Position numbers and translations under genes: made by a program
Notes under the pieces: model-generated
Database searches by the model: none
What the model saw: only the letters and a program-made list of their open reading frames with translations
What the model was told of the DNA's origin: nothing
Shown here: piece after piece, positions 43,259 to 54,094 of the stretch
How positions within the stretch are numbered: position 1 is the stretch's first letter
How the letters are laid out: every line of letters starts with the position of its first letter
NCBI GenBank assembly: GCA_033675545.1
Contig: JAWDGP010006848.1
Span: 800,001-864,000 of the forward strand
From: Elysia crispata
Lineage: Eukaryota; Mollusca; Gastropoda; Plakobranchidae
Direction: 5' to 3'
Length of the DNA stretch: 64,000 nt

Positions 43259-43489
43259 TTATTACACTGAACGTTTTCGTTCTTTAATGAGCTCATAGTA
43301 CAAATCATTAGTGCATAAGACGTTTCCATGACTTTTCCTTTTATTTATTGATTGAATGTTAGAATACGTAGCAAACACAGTAGAGTTGATCTCAGACGGA
43401 TCCTAACCCGCCCTGAATATTCCAATATACACAGTTCTACGCAGATAGATGGGGTTGTACAAATTGAAACGTTAAAGGTTTAAAAGTTT

Positions 43490-43573
<84 letters not shown>

Positions 43574-43584
43574 TCCCTCTCCCT

Positions 43585-43653
<69 letters not shown>
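43490..43653. repeat. CT/CCCTCT microsatellite
   Basis: Pure CT on both sides of a central block of CCCTCT units. Confidence 0.98.
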
Positions 43654-43656
<3 letters not shown>

Positions 43657-43800
43657 ATTTCTCTCATCCTCTTTATACTTTTTTTTTTAACTGCCCGTTT
43701 AATATCTTTTAGTTGCTTTGAGGTCTTACTTTTGTATGTAAAATATTGCGCCTTATCCTCAAGATAAGTAAAGCACTGAGGGACAAAACATAAAATGTTT

Positions 43801-43864
43801 CCCATTTTTACGCTTGTACTTTACATTATTTTCCCATTGTTACGCTTGTACTTTACATTATTTT
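43801..43864 (+). repeat. Two tandem copies of a 32 bp unit
   Basis: The unit begins CCCATTTTTACGCTTGTACT; the second copy at 43833 differs by one base. Confidence 0.9.
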
Positions 43865-44626
43865 CCCGATCAATGTGAGGTGTTTTTTATACGAATGGTT
43901 AATTTCAACCGTCATTCCTTCATCTTCATTGCATGAAATAAAAATAAGTGCTTCAGGGATTTCTTTTAGGCTCTAGTTTTACTACGTAGGAGTCGATTTT
44001 TTTAACGTAAGTAATAATGGGGTAGAGGGCGTGGAGAGGGGATGGAAATACTAGATGTTACACTTTGTGACACATGCTTTATTTCAGCACGAATTTAACA
44101 TGTTAACTTTAATCCACCATTGAACGGTTTTTCAAGGATTTTAAGATCTGACTAATAATCACTTTACCCGGTGGACGCAATTTAAAAAAATTTGTTATAC
44201 ATAGACCGATGCTTAATGAATTCTTTTAACACATAACGAAGCACATACACGCAAAGAACACGCGAACAGGTCGCCCCTTGCTGCCTGATTAATGTTCGAG
44301 AAATACCTTCTTTTGAGCGGTTTAATATCTAACTTTGGTCTCTGCTTTGCTGCCTCTATGTACCTGTAGAGTTTTATCTATCTGTGTACGAGCCAATGTG
44401 TCCATTCCGTTGAGTGACTCATCAAAAGCACGAGAAGTTCGGATTTATTTGATGTAACTGTAAGAATGACAAAGAAGGGCTGAGGTTATTCATCACAATG
44501 ATTCATTGTCTGTTTTGCTGCTGAAACTGAACAGATGAAGTCTCCTTCATGTGGAGACACAACAGACCTACAAATAGCTCGGCAAGTCATTCAATTAAAT
44601 TACAACTATTAATGCGACTATAATTA
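43865..44626. other. Intergenic DNA, nothing recognised
   Basis: No open frame, RNA gene or repeat could be supported. Confidence 0.5.
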
Positions 44627-44768
44627 TGGTGGTGGTGGTATTAGTAGTAGTAGTAGTAGTAGCAGCAGCAGCATCAACGACACCGTAATCATCGTAATCA
44701 TTATTATCCGTTGCTGCTGCCGCTGCAGCTTACTTCTACCACAACTGTTGCTACTACTACTACTACTT

Positions 44769-44853
<85 letters not shown>

Positions 44854-44925
44854 TACCACTACCACTACCACTACCACTACCACCACCACTACCGCTACCG
44901 CTGCTGCTGCTGCTGCTTCTAATAC
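44627..44925. repeat. Triplet microsatellites (GGT/AGT/GCA, then CTA/ACC/GCT)
   Basis: Two imperfect triplet arrays separated by about 60 bp. Open frames here are poly-Thr, poly-Leu, poly-Ser or poly-Val and not genes. Confidence 0.95.
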
Positions 44926-46744
44926 TTATAATAATTATATTTCTGTTACCACTAGGTTTCATGCTATATCAAAGACAGCTAGAGGTGTGAAGTGGCCTGT
45001 GCTTGGAACGAAGCCATCCAGGATGGTACCTAAGAGTCGACAGCACCTTTACCCTTACAGCTGTCAAAGAAGCTAAGTTTTGTACTATATTCATTGCTTG
45101 ATCAATAATAATCATACTTTTAAAATTGGAATATGCTATATATGTAATCATCTTACAAATCTTTTAATCTTTTCTTTGTAAAGAGGCAGATTTGATTGCT
45201 CTAACTTCACAAAGATTTAGTTCTTTTTTTCCTCTTCGCTCATCGCATTGGAGTTTAAATTAGTATTGATATTGAGGATTTTTTTTACATATGGGCTAGG
45301 CTCTATATATGTGAAAACTAGCGCAGGTGTTGATTTAGAAGGATGCTGGACCTTGTCAAACTGATCTATTTTAACCATCACACTTGTTCCTTCCCCACAC
45401 CCGGCTCGTAGAAGAATCCCATAAAACTCTACTGATTAATAAGTTCATAATTATTTTTTTTTTAATTTTACATTTTTCTTATGGATTTGTGAATAGCGCA
45501 CAAGATTGTCATTTCTGATCTTCCTCCTCGACAATACCAGCTTAAACTGAAAGTCAAGCTTTTACCCTCTTGTTTTTTTCCTTATTACATTTCGGCCTGT
45601 CACATGCTGAGTGTAGTAAAACAGTTCTTTTTTTTAAGCGTTTTAAGTCGCCACACATTGTCGACCGCCTGTTATTCTGTGTCCTTACCTATTTATCTCT
45701 GTCCTACCAGCAACCTGAAATCTGATTTTTTTTCTTTTTTTTTATTTTGTGAAGATCGCATACTTTTGAAGTCTTTTCGTCGTGTCTTCAAAGATTAACG
45801 CTTATTAACTTTTAAGGTTACATCGGAAACAACGTGGAATATGTATGTGTGTGCGTGTGTGTGTGGGGGGGGGGAGGAGAGATTATTGCTCTAGTTTGAC
45901 TGTAAACGTTTCGGCTGTTTTATATTCCTGTTTTATGTGCTATGTTGTGACACATTAATTTGAAAACCATGAGCTATTCTTGTGTTAGTAAGTCAAGCAA
46001 AATATATACAGTTTATATAATTATTCACATACGTCATTCATACCAGCGCTCAAGATGCAATGATAAGTAAAAAAATCACATCAAAGTCCGCACAAGAAAA
46101 TGTTATTTTACGTCAAAGTAAAGCTATTCTTAAGGGAATGTTATGACCTCTATAGAGAACATTGACTGAAATCTTTTTGTATTTCTCTCGACGTTAAAAT
46201 CCATATTACTATGTGCCCTCTTGGTCTTTTCCACCTAACTTCAGAGGGAAAAACTAACTTAAGATAAAAATCTAGTCTTTGTGGCTTGCAAATCAGTGCT
46301 AGCCTGTTTAATGCTTTCCCATCAACAGGTTTAAGTAAAAAAAAAATTGCACCCGAGACAAAATTGTTGAACATGTCAGCAAATTTATGGGGATGAAACT
46401 TAAACAAAATCTTGAATCCTCGGCATCGTCAAAATGCCAAATGCTTGGAATAAAAAATCTTAAACGCGAGTAAAATCATCAGTGCAAAGAACGCGCTGTG
46501 GGATTTGAACAATTATGCAGCAAGAGCGCTAGTGTTATAAGAGGTGTAACTTAAACTCTTATAATTCAGATCATCTAGCTCATTCGCCTGAACTATTGGG
46601 TTCCAACTCCCATAATTTTGACTGCCAGATGTTAACCATCATACACAAAGGATTCCACTTCAATACTCATTCATTCATCCTAAATACTGGGTTCAGCCGC
46701 CATTTTCCAAAACGGCTTACTCTTTATAAACACGTCATTTCAAC
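44926..46744. other. Intergenic DNA
   Basis: A GT/G-run tract lies at about 45843-45877. No gene recognised. Confidence 0.5.
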
Positions 46745-47750
46745 TGCTATGTTTCAGTGTATCATTCATTCTAAACACTGGATTTCAATTTCTGTTTCAG
46801 TCGGTCATTCATTCTAAACATTGGATCGATTTCAATTGCTGTTTCAGTCGGTCATTCATTCTAAACATTGGATCGATTTCAATTGCTGTTTCAGTCGGTC
46901 ATTCATTCTAAACACTGGATTTCAATTGCTGTTTCAGTCTGTCATTCATTCTCAAAAACTGGATTTCAATTGCTGTTTCAGTCTGTCATTCATTCTAAAA
47001 AACTGGATTTCAATTGCTGTTTCAGTCTGTCATTCATTCTAAAAACTGGATTTCAGTTGCTGTTTCAGTCTGTCATTCATTCTAAAAACTGGATTTCAAT
47101 TGCTGTTTCAGTCTGTCATTCATTCTAAACACTGGATTTCAATTGCTGTTTCAGTCTGTCATTCATTCTAAACACTGGATTTCAATTGCTGTTTCAGTCT
47201 GTCATTCATTCTAAAAACTGGATTTCAATTGTTGTTTCAGTCTGTCATTCATTCTAAAAAACTGGATTTCAATTGCTGTTTCAGTCTGTCATTCATTCTA
47301 AAAACTGGATTTGAATTGCTGTTTCAGTCTGTCATTCATTCTAAAAACTGGATTTCAATTGTTGTTTCAGTCTGTCATTCATTCTAAAAACTGGATTTCA
47401 ATTGCTGTTTCAGTCTGTCATTCATTCTAAAAACTGGATTTCAATTGCTGTTTCAGTCTGTCATTCATTCTAAAAACTGGATTTCAATTGCTGTTTCAGT
47501 CTGTCATTCATTCTAAACACTGGATTTCAATTGCTGTTTCAGTCTGTCATTCATTCTAAAAACTGGATTTCAATTGCTGTTTCAGTCTGTCATTCATTCT
47601 AAAAAAACTGGATTTCAATTGCTGTTTCAGTCTGTCATTCATTCTAAAAAACTGGATTTCAATTGCTGTTTCAGTCTGTCATTCATTCTAAAAAAACTGG
47701 ATTTCAATTGCTGTTTCAGTCTGTCATTCATTCTAAACACTGGATTTCAA
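46745..47750 (+). repeat. Minisatellite, 42-45 bp units, about 23 copies
   Basis: The consensus unit reads CTGGATTTCAATTGCTGTTT, then CAGTCTGTCATTCATTCTAA and a variable A stretch (or ACA). Unit length varies mainly with the A run. The left-most units carry CGGTC instead of CTGTC and an inserted GATC, so the array is older at its left edge. Frames through it repeat a 14-residue hydrophobic motif but shift between units; not coding. Confidence 0.97.
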
Positions 47751-48349
47751 GTCCTACCGTTTAGACTCATCATTTTCGTGAGTTTTAGTCTATTCTTTTT
47801 AAACATTGGGCTCCAACTGTTCTGAACAAAGTCCCGGAGAATGAACGAACTTATGTCCACACTTCAGTGCTTTGAGATGATCTTGATTTCATACAATCTG
47901 GCGTGAGAGTTTGTTGCTACTCACCTGATTTCATGATCGAGATCCACGGTCACGCTTGTGTCAAAATATAACCAGGCGGTTAAGATGTCAAGATAAATCG
48001 TCCCTTGACTAAGCGTGAAATTAACACATCGTTCTAATTTTAAGAAAAATTTGCACACGAGAAACCCAGGACTATGATCCTGGTTCATACCAACAGAGAG
48101 TTTCTGACTTAGCGTTTCCCCCTTGAAGTGGTCTATCTGCTTTACAAAGTTTTTTTTTTTTTTATATTTTCTGAAAGACTACGTCTAGCTCATGTATGCT
48201 TGCTTATAACTCGACGGGAGGAGCATTTTTTTTTTTAAACTAACAAGTCATTCTAGCATTCCGGCAGTCTTCCACTGCCTATAATCAACGATCGTTTTAC
48301 ACTAAAAGGTGGTGGAGAACTAATGTGTAAAGAACTATACCCAAATTAT
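47751..48349. other. Intergenic DNA, nothing recognised
   Basis: Follows the minisatellite; no supportable feature. Confidence 0.5.
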
Positions 48350-48425
48350 GATCAACTCACCGGAAACAGCCAAGAATCGAACCCTGGATCTCTACACTCA
48401 AAGCCCCAAGGTCTACCACTAGATA
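48350..48425 (-). mobile_element. tRNA-like SINE head (antisense)
   Basis: On the minus strand, a box A-like TAGTGGTAGACCTTGGG precedes a good box B, GGGTTCGATTC, about 25-30 bases later. There is no complete cloverleaf. The rest of the element is not delimited. Confidence 0.55.
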
Positions 48426-48462
48426 CTTCGTAGGGTGTTTTTAGGCAATTTTCTTATCTGGT

Positions 48463-48464
48463 AT

Positions 48465-48558
<94 letters not shown>
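48463..48558. repeat. (CT)n microsatellite
   Basis: About 95 bp of pure CT, some 40 bp beyond the SINE-like head. Confidence 0.98.
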
Positions 48559-48560
<2 letters not shown>

Positions 48561-50230
48561 GATACAACTATTTTGTTTTACATCATTATAATGGATGAAA
48601 TTAATAATCTGTTACAGTTCTATTCTTTAAAAATTCAATTTTATTTCATATTAGTGATTTTTTTCCTCTCTCTGTTAAAGGTGAAGACTTGCATTGGAGC
48701 AGAAATTTTTTAGTGGTCATTTTTATTCATTTAATTAGTATATGTTGTCATTTGCTTTTTAACAAAAACGTTAATTTGATTATGTATGTACTGCTTTGAC
48801 TATGTATGTGCTAAACATAGTACGAAACAGAATTACATCTGGGATAATTATATATCTGGTTTCTTTTTATATCATCTTATCATTTCAAGCTAGGGAACTC
48901 CATGATGACACAAAATGCTCATTACTTGCAAATCTCATCCCCTTCCAACCCACTGTTACATCTTGTATAATTATTTTGTACATATAAGGTGACGATTTTC
49001 CTTGCTTTGTTGCTTGGAAATAAAACAGATTTAGAGTTAAAAGCTTCACAGGTAAAAAAAAATGTCCATACTGGATACCTACAAAAGAGCTGAAACTGCT
49101 CTATTCAATGTTGACCCACACCTGGTTATTATTGAAACGTTATCCATTTGAAAACACTTTCACGACAACCTGCATGTGGTCACATTCATGGGTGTAAAGC
49201 GCAACACATTTCACAAGAATGATCAAAACTTTTAATAATCGAAAAATACTGTAGTTAGAGTATATTACATTGGATTGAAAAGACTTTCGCTTGCTACTCG
49301 AAAATTAAATAACCATAATGAAGATGAATTTTCAGAAATTTTTACAAAATTAGCGGGTAAATTTACCTCCGCCTGTCAAAACAAAACAAAATTCGGCCTT
49401 ACTTCAGGGCATTGTGGATTAACTTTGGCATGTTCAAAACCTAGCCTTGAGCTAAGGAAGATGGACATGAACAGTGCTTTGAGAAACATTCGTACGTTGA
49501 AAGCCTGAGGTTGAACCCTTGCCTCTTTCATAATGGGTTCCAACTCCCATGATTCACTTATACAAGAAATCATGAATGTGTTTGCTCCTAACATTGCTCT
49601 TGGTTTCTTGTGCTGAATGGTTCAGTCATTTACTTTGCTGTTTCCATCAGATTCCTCTCTCCGTTTTTGCTCTACATGTAGCTTACCAAACTGTTCGATC
49701 ATCAACCTGTCTTCCTGCTACTTCTCTTCAATCATAGTCAACACGTGTATCCTCCCTTCCATTTCTTGAAACGTTCCTTTATTTGAACTTATTTCTGTAT
49801 CACTGATTGGAGTTGCTTGTTTGTTACATGTATCTTCTCTTTGCTCAAAACTCATCAGCCACCAAAGGCATTGCTGCTTATTTCTTTATTTTGTTCTATT
49901 ATCCATCGATTTCCATTTACTTTTTTTCAATGGTTCCATCCTTTCTATCTCCAAGTTCATAGCTATCGGCTCAGGTCTCCTATTCTCTGCTTTCCATTAT
50001 CTTCGAGATCCTCCCCTGCTCTGCACTATTCCTTTAATTCCCATTCCGCCTAGGTGTATTTTCAATTTTTTTTTTTCTGGCTTCTATCTCTTTCCTCGTA
50101 TCGATAGGTTCCATTTCTTTTTCTTTCTCCACATTATTCAACTTTTCCTGTTTTTCCTGCCCCCTCTATCATTCGTTTCCAGCTTTTCTTTTTTCTCTCT
50201 CATTCCTTCTCTTTATCTCTTCTTCTATCC
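48559..50230. other. Intergenic DNA, T/CT-rich at right
   Basis: Open frames at 49275-49508 (+) and 49376-49594 (-) overlap each other and have no recognised domain. From 49630 the sequence is pyrimidine-rich; the long open frames there are low complexity. Confidence 0.5.
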
Positions 50231-50336
50231 GAGGCGTGAGATAGCTCAGGGGGTAGAGCGTCGGGCTGACAAAACGGAGGTACGGCGTTTTCATCCTGGC
50301 CTGAGCAGTCTTGCGGTGAGGCCTTAGTCTGTACAG
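50231..50336 (+). mobile_element. tRNA-derived SINE head
   Basis: GAGATAGCTCAGGGGGTAGAGCGTCGGGCTGAC contains a near-perfect box A, and GCGTTTTCATCCTGG sits where box B is expected but is degraded. Resembles a tRNA 5' half; the acceptor stem does not close, so it is a SINE rather than a tRNA gene. Confidence 0.7.
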
Positions 50337-50495
50337 GTGGCAATGACATTGTATTTAGTTATTGCCTCTAGGTCCATCAATAAACAGAGGTTATGATGGC
50401 ATTGCACTTAGCCATTGCCTCTGGGTCTGCAAACAGGCAAAGGTTGCAATGACATTGCACTGAGTCATTGCCTTTGAGTTTGCAGCTGCACGCAC
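50337..50495 (+). repeat. Three tandem 53 bp units behind the SINE head
   Basis: Units begin at 50337, 50390 and 50443 (GTGGCAATGACATT / GTTATGATGGCATT / GTTGCAATGACATT) at an exact 53 bp spacing and are diverged by roughly a fifth to a quarter. They directly follow the tRNA-like head and may be the SINE body. Confidence 0.8.
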
Positions 50496-50829
50496 AAGTT
50501 GCGGCCCTAACAGGCTGGTCGCCTGAAGAGGGTGAAGGATCACAACGACCATCCTGTAGTTTCTCTTTCCTTCGTATTTTTCCCTGTTCTAGTGATTTCG
50601 GCAGTTTTTTATCCAGTGTTTTGAGCCCTTCTCTTCTATTTTTCTTCTATCTATCGCTTTCAGCCCTTCTCTTTCCTTTGCCTTCTCTCTGCTCTTTCAA
50701 GTCCTCTTTCAGGGCTGGATCAACAAGTTCTGAACAGGACATGCACACATTTCAAGGAAAATATACATACATTCTAACTGGAAAAAAAAACCATTATCAC
50801 GATGTATAGTTGACCCCTATAAAATCATT
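50496..50829. other. Pyrimidine-rich DNA, nothing recognised
   Basis: Low-complexity TTC-rich sequence between the SINE-like segment and the next retrotransposon. Confidence 0.4.
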
Positions 50830-50899
50830 CATGACCAAAGCAAGTCCAGACAAAAGCTGGACCAAAATGATATTCCCAGCAAGATCAAAATGTCAAGTG

Positions 50900-51100
50900 C
50901 AGCAAAGTCTTGGCAGTTGTCTAACATGAGCACGAGATGAGTAGAACTGTCACTGCAAAGGCTTGGCGCCCGTCCAACATGAGCCCAACCACAAAAGAGA
51001 TAGTCACAACAAAATCTTTGGCACTTGTCTCGCAAAAACCTCAACAGTTACACCACAAAAAAATATGCTGCAAAGTCGAAGCAACTGTCTCGTTTTCACT
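50900..51100 (-). repeat. Diverged 54-60 bp tandem repeats in a retrotransposon 3' region
   Basis: Four poorly conserved units share GCAAAGTCTTGGCA-like and TTGTCTAACATGAGC-like blocks, at about 50902, 50957, 51010 and 51066. They lie just downstream (minus strand) of the reverse transcriptase stop and may be its 3' UTR. Confidence 0.5.
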
Positions 51101-51197
51101 GGTGAAGGGACAAATTTCAGCACAACGAAAAGTGTCCTTTTCCACGAACCGGAAATACACGGCGTCGCTGCGTGGTCACCCACCTGATGGCTTCTTC

Positions 51198-52128
51198 TCA
51201 AATGCCCTGTCTGGAACAGACATCGGCGATCATGATTCTCCACTTGTCCCTATCTTCCGTCATCCGCAGTAAGGCTATGTTGTCTTTGTTGTTTCCTGTC
51301 ACAAAAGAGCTCAAGCTATCAAGAAATGTAATCCTTTGTCTACCTCTGCTTCTTGTACCTTCTATCTTGCCTGTAAGAGATAAAAATTCCAGTTCCTTAT
51401 GGCGACATATGTGGCCTAAAAATTTCAGTTGCCTTTTCCTTATTGTTTTTATGAGGGATCTCTCTTGGTTCGTTTCTTCTAATATCGATTCGTTTGTCCT
51501 CTTTTCTTTCCATGATATTCTTAACATTCTCCTGTAGAACCACATTTCCGCTGCCTCTAAATTTTTCTTGGTTCCTGCAGTTATTGTCCAAGTTTCGCAT
51601 CCATATAAAAGTATAGACCACACATATGTTTTCAAAACCTTCAATTTGGTTGAAAATGATATATTTCTATTTTTAAGAATGGTGCTCATTTTTTGGAAAG
51701 AAGCCTTTGCAATGGCTATTCTCTTCTTAATTTCAGTCCTGCATTTACCGTCAAATGTCAATGTATATCCTAGGTATTTGAATTTCTGTACTTGCCTGAT
51801 TTGTTCTCCCTTGCTAAAAAGCTTGCATTCTGGATTGTTTTTCTTCTTAGATACTACCATACATTGTCTTTTTTACATTTAGAGACAATCCCAGCTTTTC
51901 ACTCTCTTCTACAACAATATTTAGAAGCCTTTGTAAATCCTCTTCCGATCCTGCTAATAGAGAAGTATCATCTGCATATCTTAGGTTGTTCAGATTTTCA
52001 CCATTCGCTTTGAGTCCTTCACTTCCATCCAAGTTTCTTAAAATTACTTCACTGTACAAGTTGAACAGGTCTGGTGACATCACACAACCTTGTCTCACTC
52101 CCCTTTCAACCTGAGCACACACACACAC
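51198..52128 (-). pseudogene. Non-LTR retrotransposon reverse transcriptase fragment with intact YADD
   Basis: Two overlapping minus-strand frames cover the second half of a reverse transcriptase. The first (52128-51847) has GVRQGCVMSPDLFNLY and the catalytic LRYADDTSLLAG (YADD at 51978-51967), then LSLNVKKT. A frameshift near 51860-51870 separates it from a 220-residue frame (51860-51198) with KFKYLGYTLTFDG, LLYGCETWTIT, EMWFYRRMLRISW, FLGHICR, GRQRITFLDSL and a DRDKWRIMIADV C-terminus. The fragment is 5'-truncated at a short CA run, so fingers and endonuclease are missing. It is better preserved than, and different from, the copy at 40.7-42.8 kb; the shared tail motif (W..MIA.....QG) suggests related families. 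Clade not assigned. Confidence 0.9.
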
Positions 52129-52273
52129 CCCACCCTTTCTTTCCCTCTCTTATCCGGTGGCTTTCAGCTCTCTCCTCCTTTTTTTTTGTCGGTGGCTTTT
52201 AAACCTTCCCCTCTTATTTTTGCTACCAGCTCTTAACATCTTTCCTCACATCTGGTGACTTCATACCGGAAAA

Positions 52274-52341
<68 letters not shown>
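52274..52341. repeat. (GA)n microsatellite
   Basis: About 67 bp of pure GA. Confidence 0.98.
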
Positions 52342-52344
<3 letters not shown>

Positions 52345-54026
52345 ATTGGATAACCTTAAACGTGTTATGGGATTCAAAGGAAAAAAAGTGGCTAGAAAGC
52401 CATACATTTGGAATAAAACCTAATTGATGTTTTAAACATTGATTTTATGGTACTAAAGTTTTATTTCTCTTGCGGTCAGATTTTTTTTACTGCTTAGATC
52501 TAAATAAAGGCAGGGCATATGTAGTTATATGAATTCCAAAGCTAGCCATCACTTGAATCACAAATTATCACTAATTCAACATACAATTTATTATTTCAAC
52601 TGGTTTTTAATTACAATGTTTCAACTTATCAGCAAGTGAATCCACAAATTAAATGCGTATTTCTATTTTTTCTATTTCCTTCAACAAGAGCGCACTTGAG
52701 AAATCGTCAGCATTTTTTCCTGGATCATCACATGATACTTAAGCGGAAAAAAAAGGAGATAACCTGAAATAGCAGCCTTAGTAACTCAAATTTTATACGA
52801 CGGACGCTCTGTCAATAGTAAGTTGATACTAATATTGGTCTTGCCTTCTTCCCTCTCCCCCCCCCCCCCTTTTTTTTTTCTCTCACTCCTCTTTTCTCTC
52901 ACTCCTCTTTTCTCTGTTACTTATTTCTTTCTCTATGCAACATTTACCTTCTTTGAACAGATATTGGATATTTATTCATCGAACTGGCATCGAACGAGAC
53001 AACACAAGAAATGCCTGTAGATCAAGTTCGAGAGTGATGAGCCGAAGAAATGGATGGAAATTCTTACAGCCCAAGTAAGCTTCATTTGTGTTAGGTTTGG
53101 ATAGCTAACGCTCTGCTACCTTAAAGATTGAAAAAAGATGAATTTTTTAAACAGTATTCATTTAAAAAGCACTTTGTGGAATTTAAATGCTTGTTGAAAA
53201 TGTCTGTAAAAATGTTAAAAAACGTGAAATTTTTGCCCTTTAGAAATTATTCTTAGGCGTATAAAATATTCTTCTTACAATCAAGTAGGCAATTCTTTTG
53301 GCATATCAATTATAGTGATCATTATTTTAGCAGTTTTCTGATTACTTAATTTTATTTTGACGTCCCTTCTGTCCCTCTCACCTTGAGTTCGTATCACAAC
53401 TGATATCAACAAAAATGGAGACAAGGAATTCACAAGCACTTTCCAACAGAAAGCTTTTACAATAGAAAACGTTAGATTCACAAGAATGCTATAGAATGCC
53501 AAGGAAAAAAGTCAGTTATAAAGACGAAGGAATGAAGACAATATGTAGAAAGTAAGTTATAAAGACGAAGGAATGAAGACAATATGTTCTCAAAACATGA
53601 TTTTCTGTTATCAATTTTTGTTTTCTTGATTCTGCTGCGCTCCTAACTATTGTAATATAAAGGCAGAGCAAATCTAGCCATGCAGATTTCAAATCAACCT
53701 CAACTTTGTTCACAAATTGCAAGAAACATTTATTTTAAAAAATCAAAACTAATTTTTACGAAAATGTTTTTACTTTCTAAAAAGTTTGAAGCACCTTATA
53801 GTAAATATCACTCTTTTGCGGTTTTCCTTGAAAACTATGTCAAATTTTTTTTCCACGAGAAATAACCAGAGAATAGCTAACTGTGAAGAAACTCCAGAAC
53901 AGTTTCTAGACCATCGCACAGCACTTCAGCAGTCAAACTTGGACAGAATTTGAAGGAGTGGCCAAGACATCTCAAACTATTGTACGATGGATGCTCCGAC
54001 AATAGTAGGTTTACTTATTTCTACCA

Positions 54027-54030
<4 letters not shown>
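52342..54030. other. Intergenic DNA
   Basis: A C-run/T-run lies at about 52857-52878 and a two-copy 41 bp tandem repeat at 53514-53588. No gene recognised. Confidence 0.5.
53514..53588 (+). repeat. Two tandem copies of a 41 bp unit
   Basis: AGTTATAAAGACGAAGGAAT begins both copies (53514, 53555); the shared part is identical. Confidence 0.9.

Positions 54031-54092
<62 letters not shown>
54031..54092. repeat. (CT)n microsatellite
   Basis: About 60 bp of pure CT. Confidence 0.98.

Positions 54093-54094
<2 letters not shown>

Noticed and set aside
44624..45076. Poly-Thr/Ser/Val/Leu frames
   Set aside because: Triplet microsatellite; composition changes with frame and no domain is present.
46745..47825. 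CRISPR-like array or repeat protein
   Set aside because: Units are contiguous with no unique spacers, the DNA is eukaryotic, and the frame shifts between units because A runs vary.
49275..49594. Overlapping 77 and 72 codon frames on opposite strands
   Set aside because: No recognisable similarity, codon pattern or splice context on either strand.
50231..50303. Functional tRNA gene
   Set aside because: Box A is good but box B is degraded and the acceptor and T stems do not close; fits a SINE head.
49821..50327. 168-codon open frame
   Set aside because: Low-complexity Phe/Leu/Ser from pyrimidine-rich DNA, running into the SINE head; no motif.
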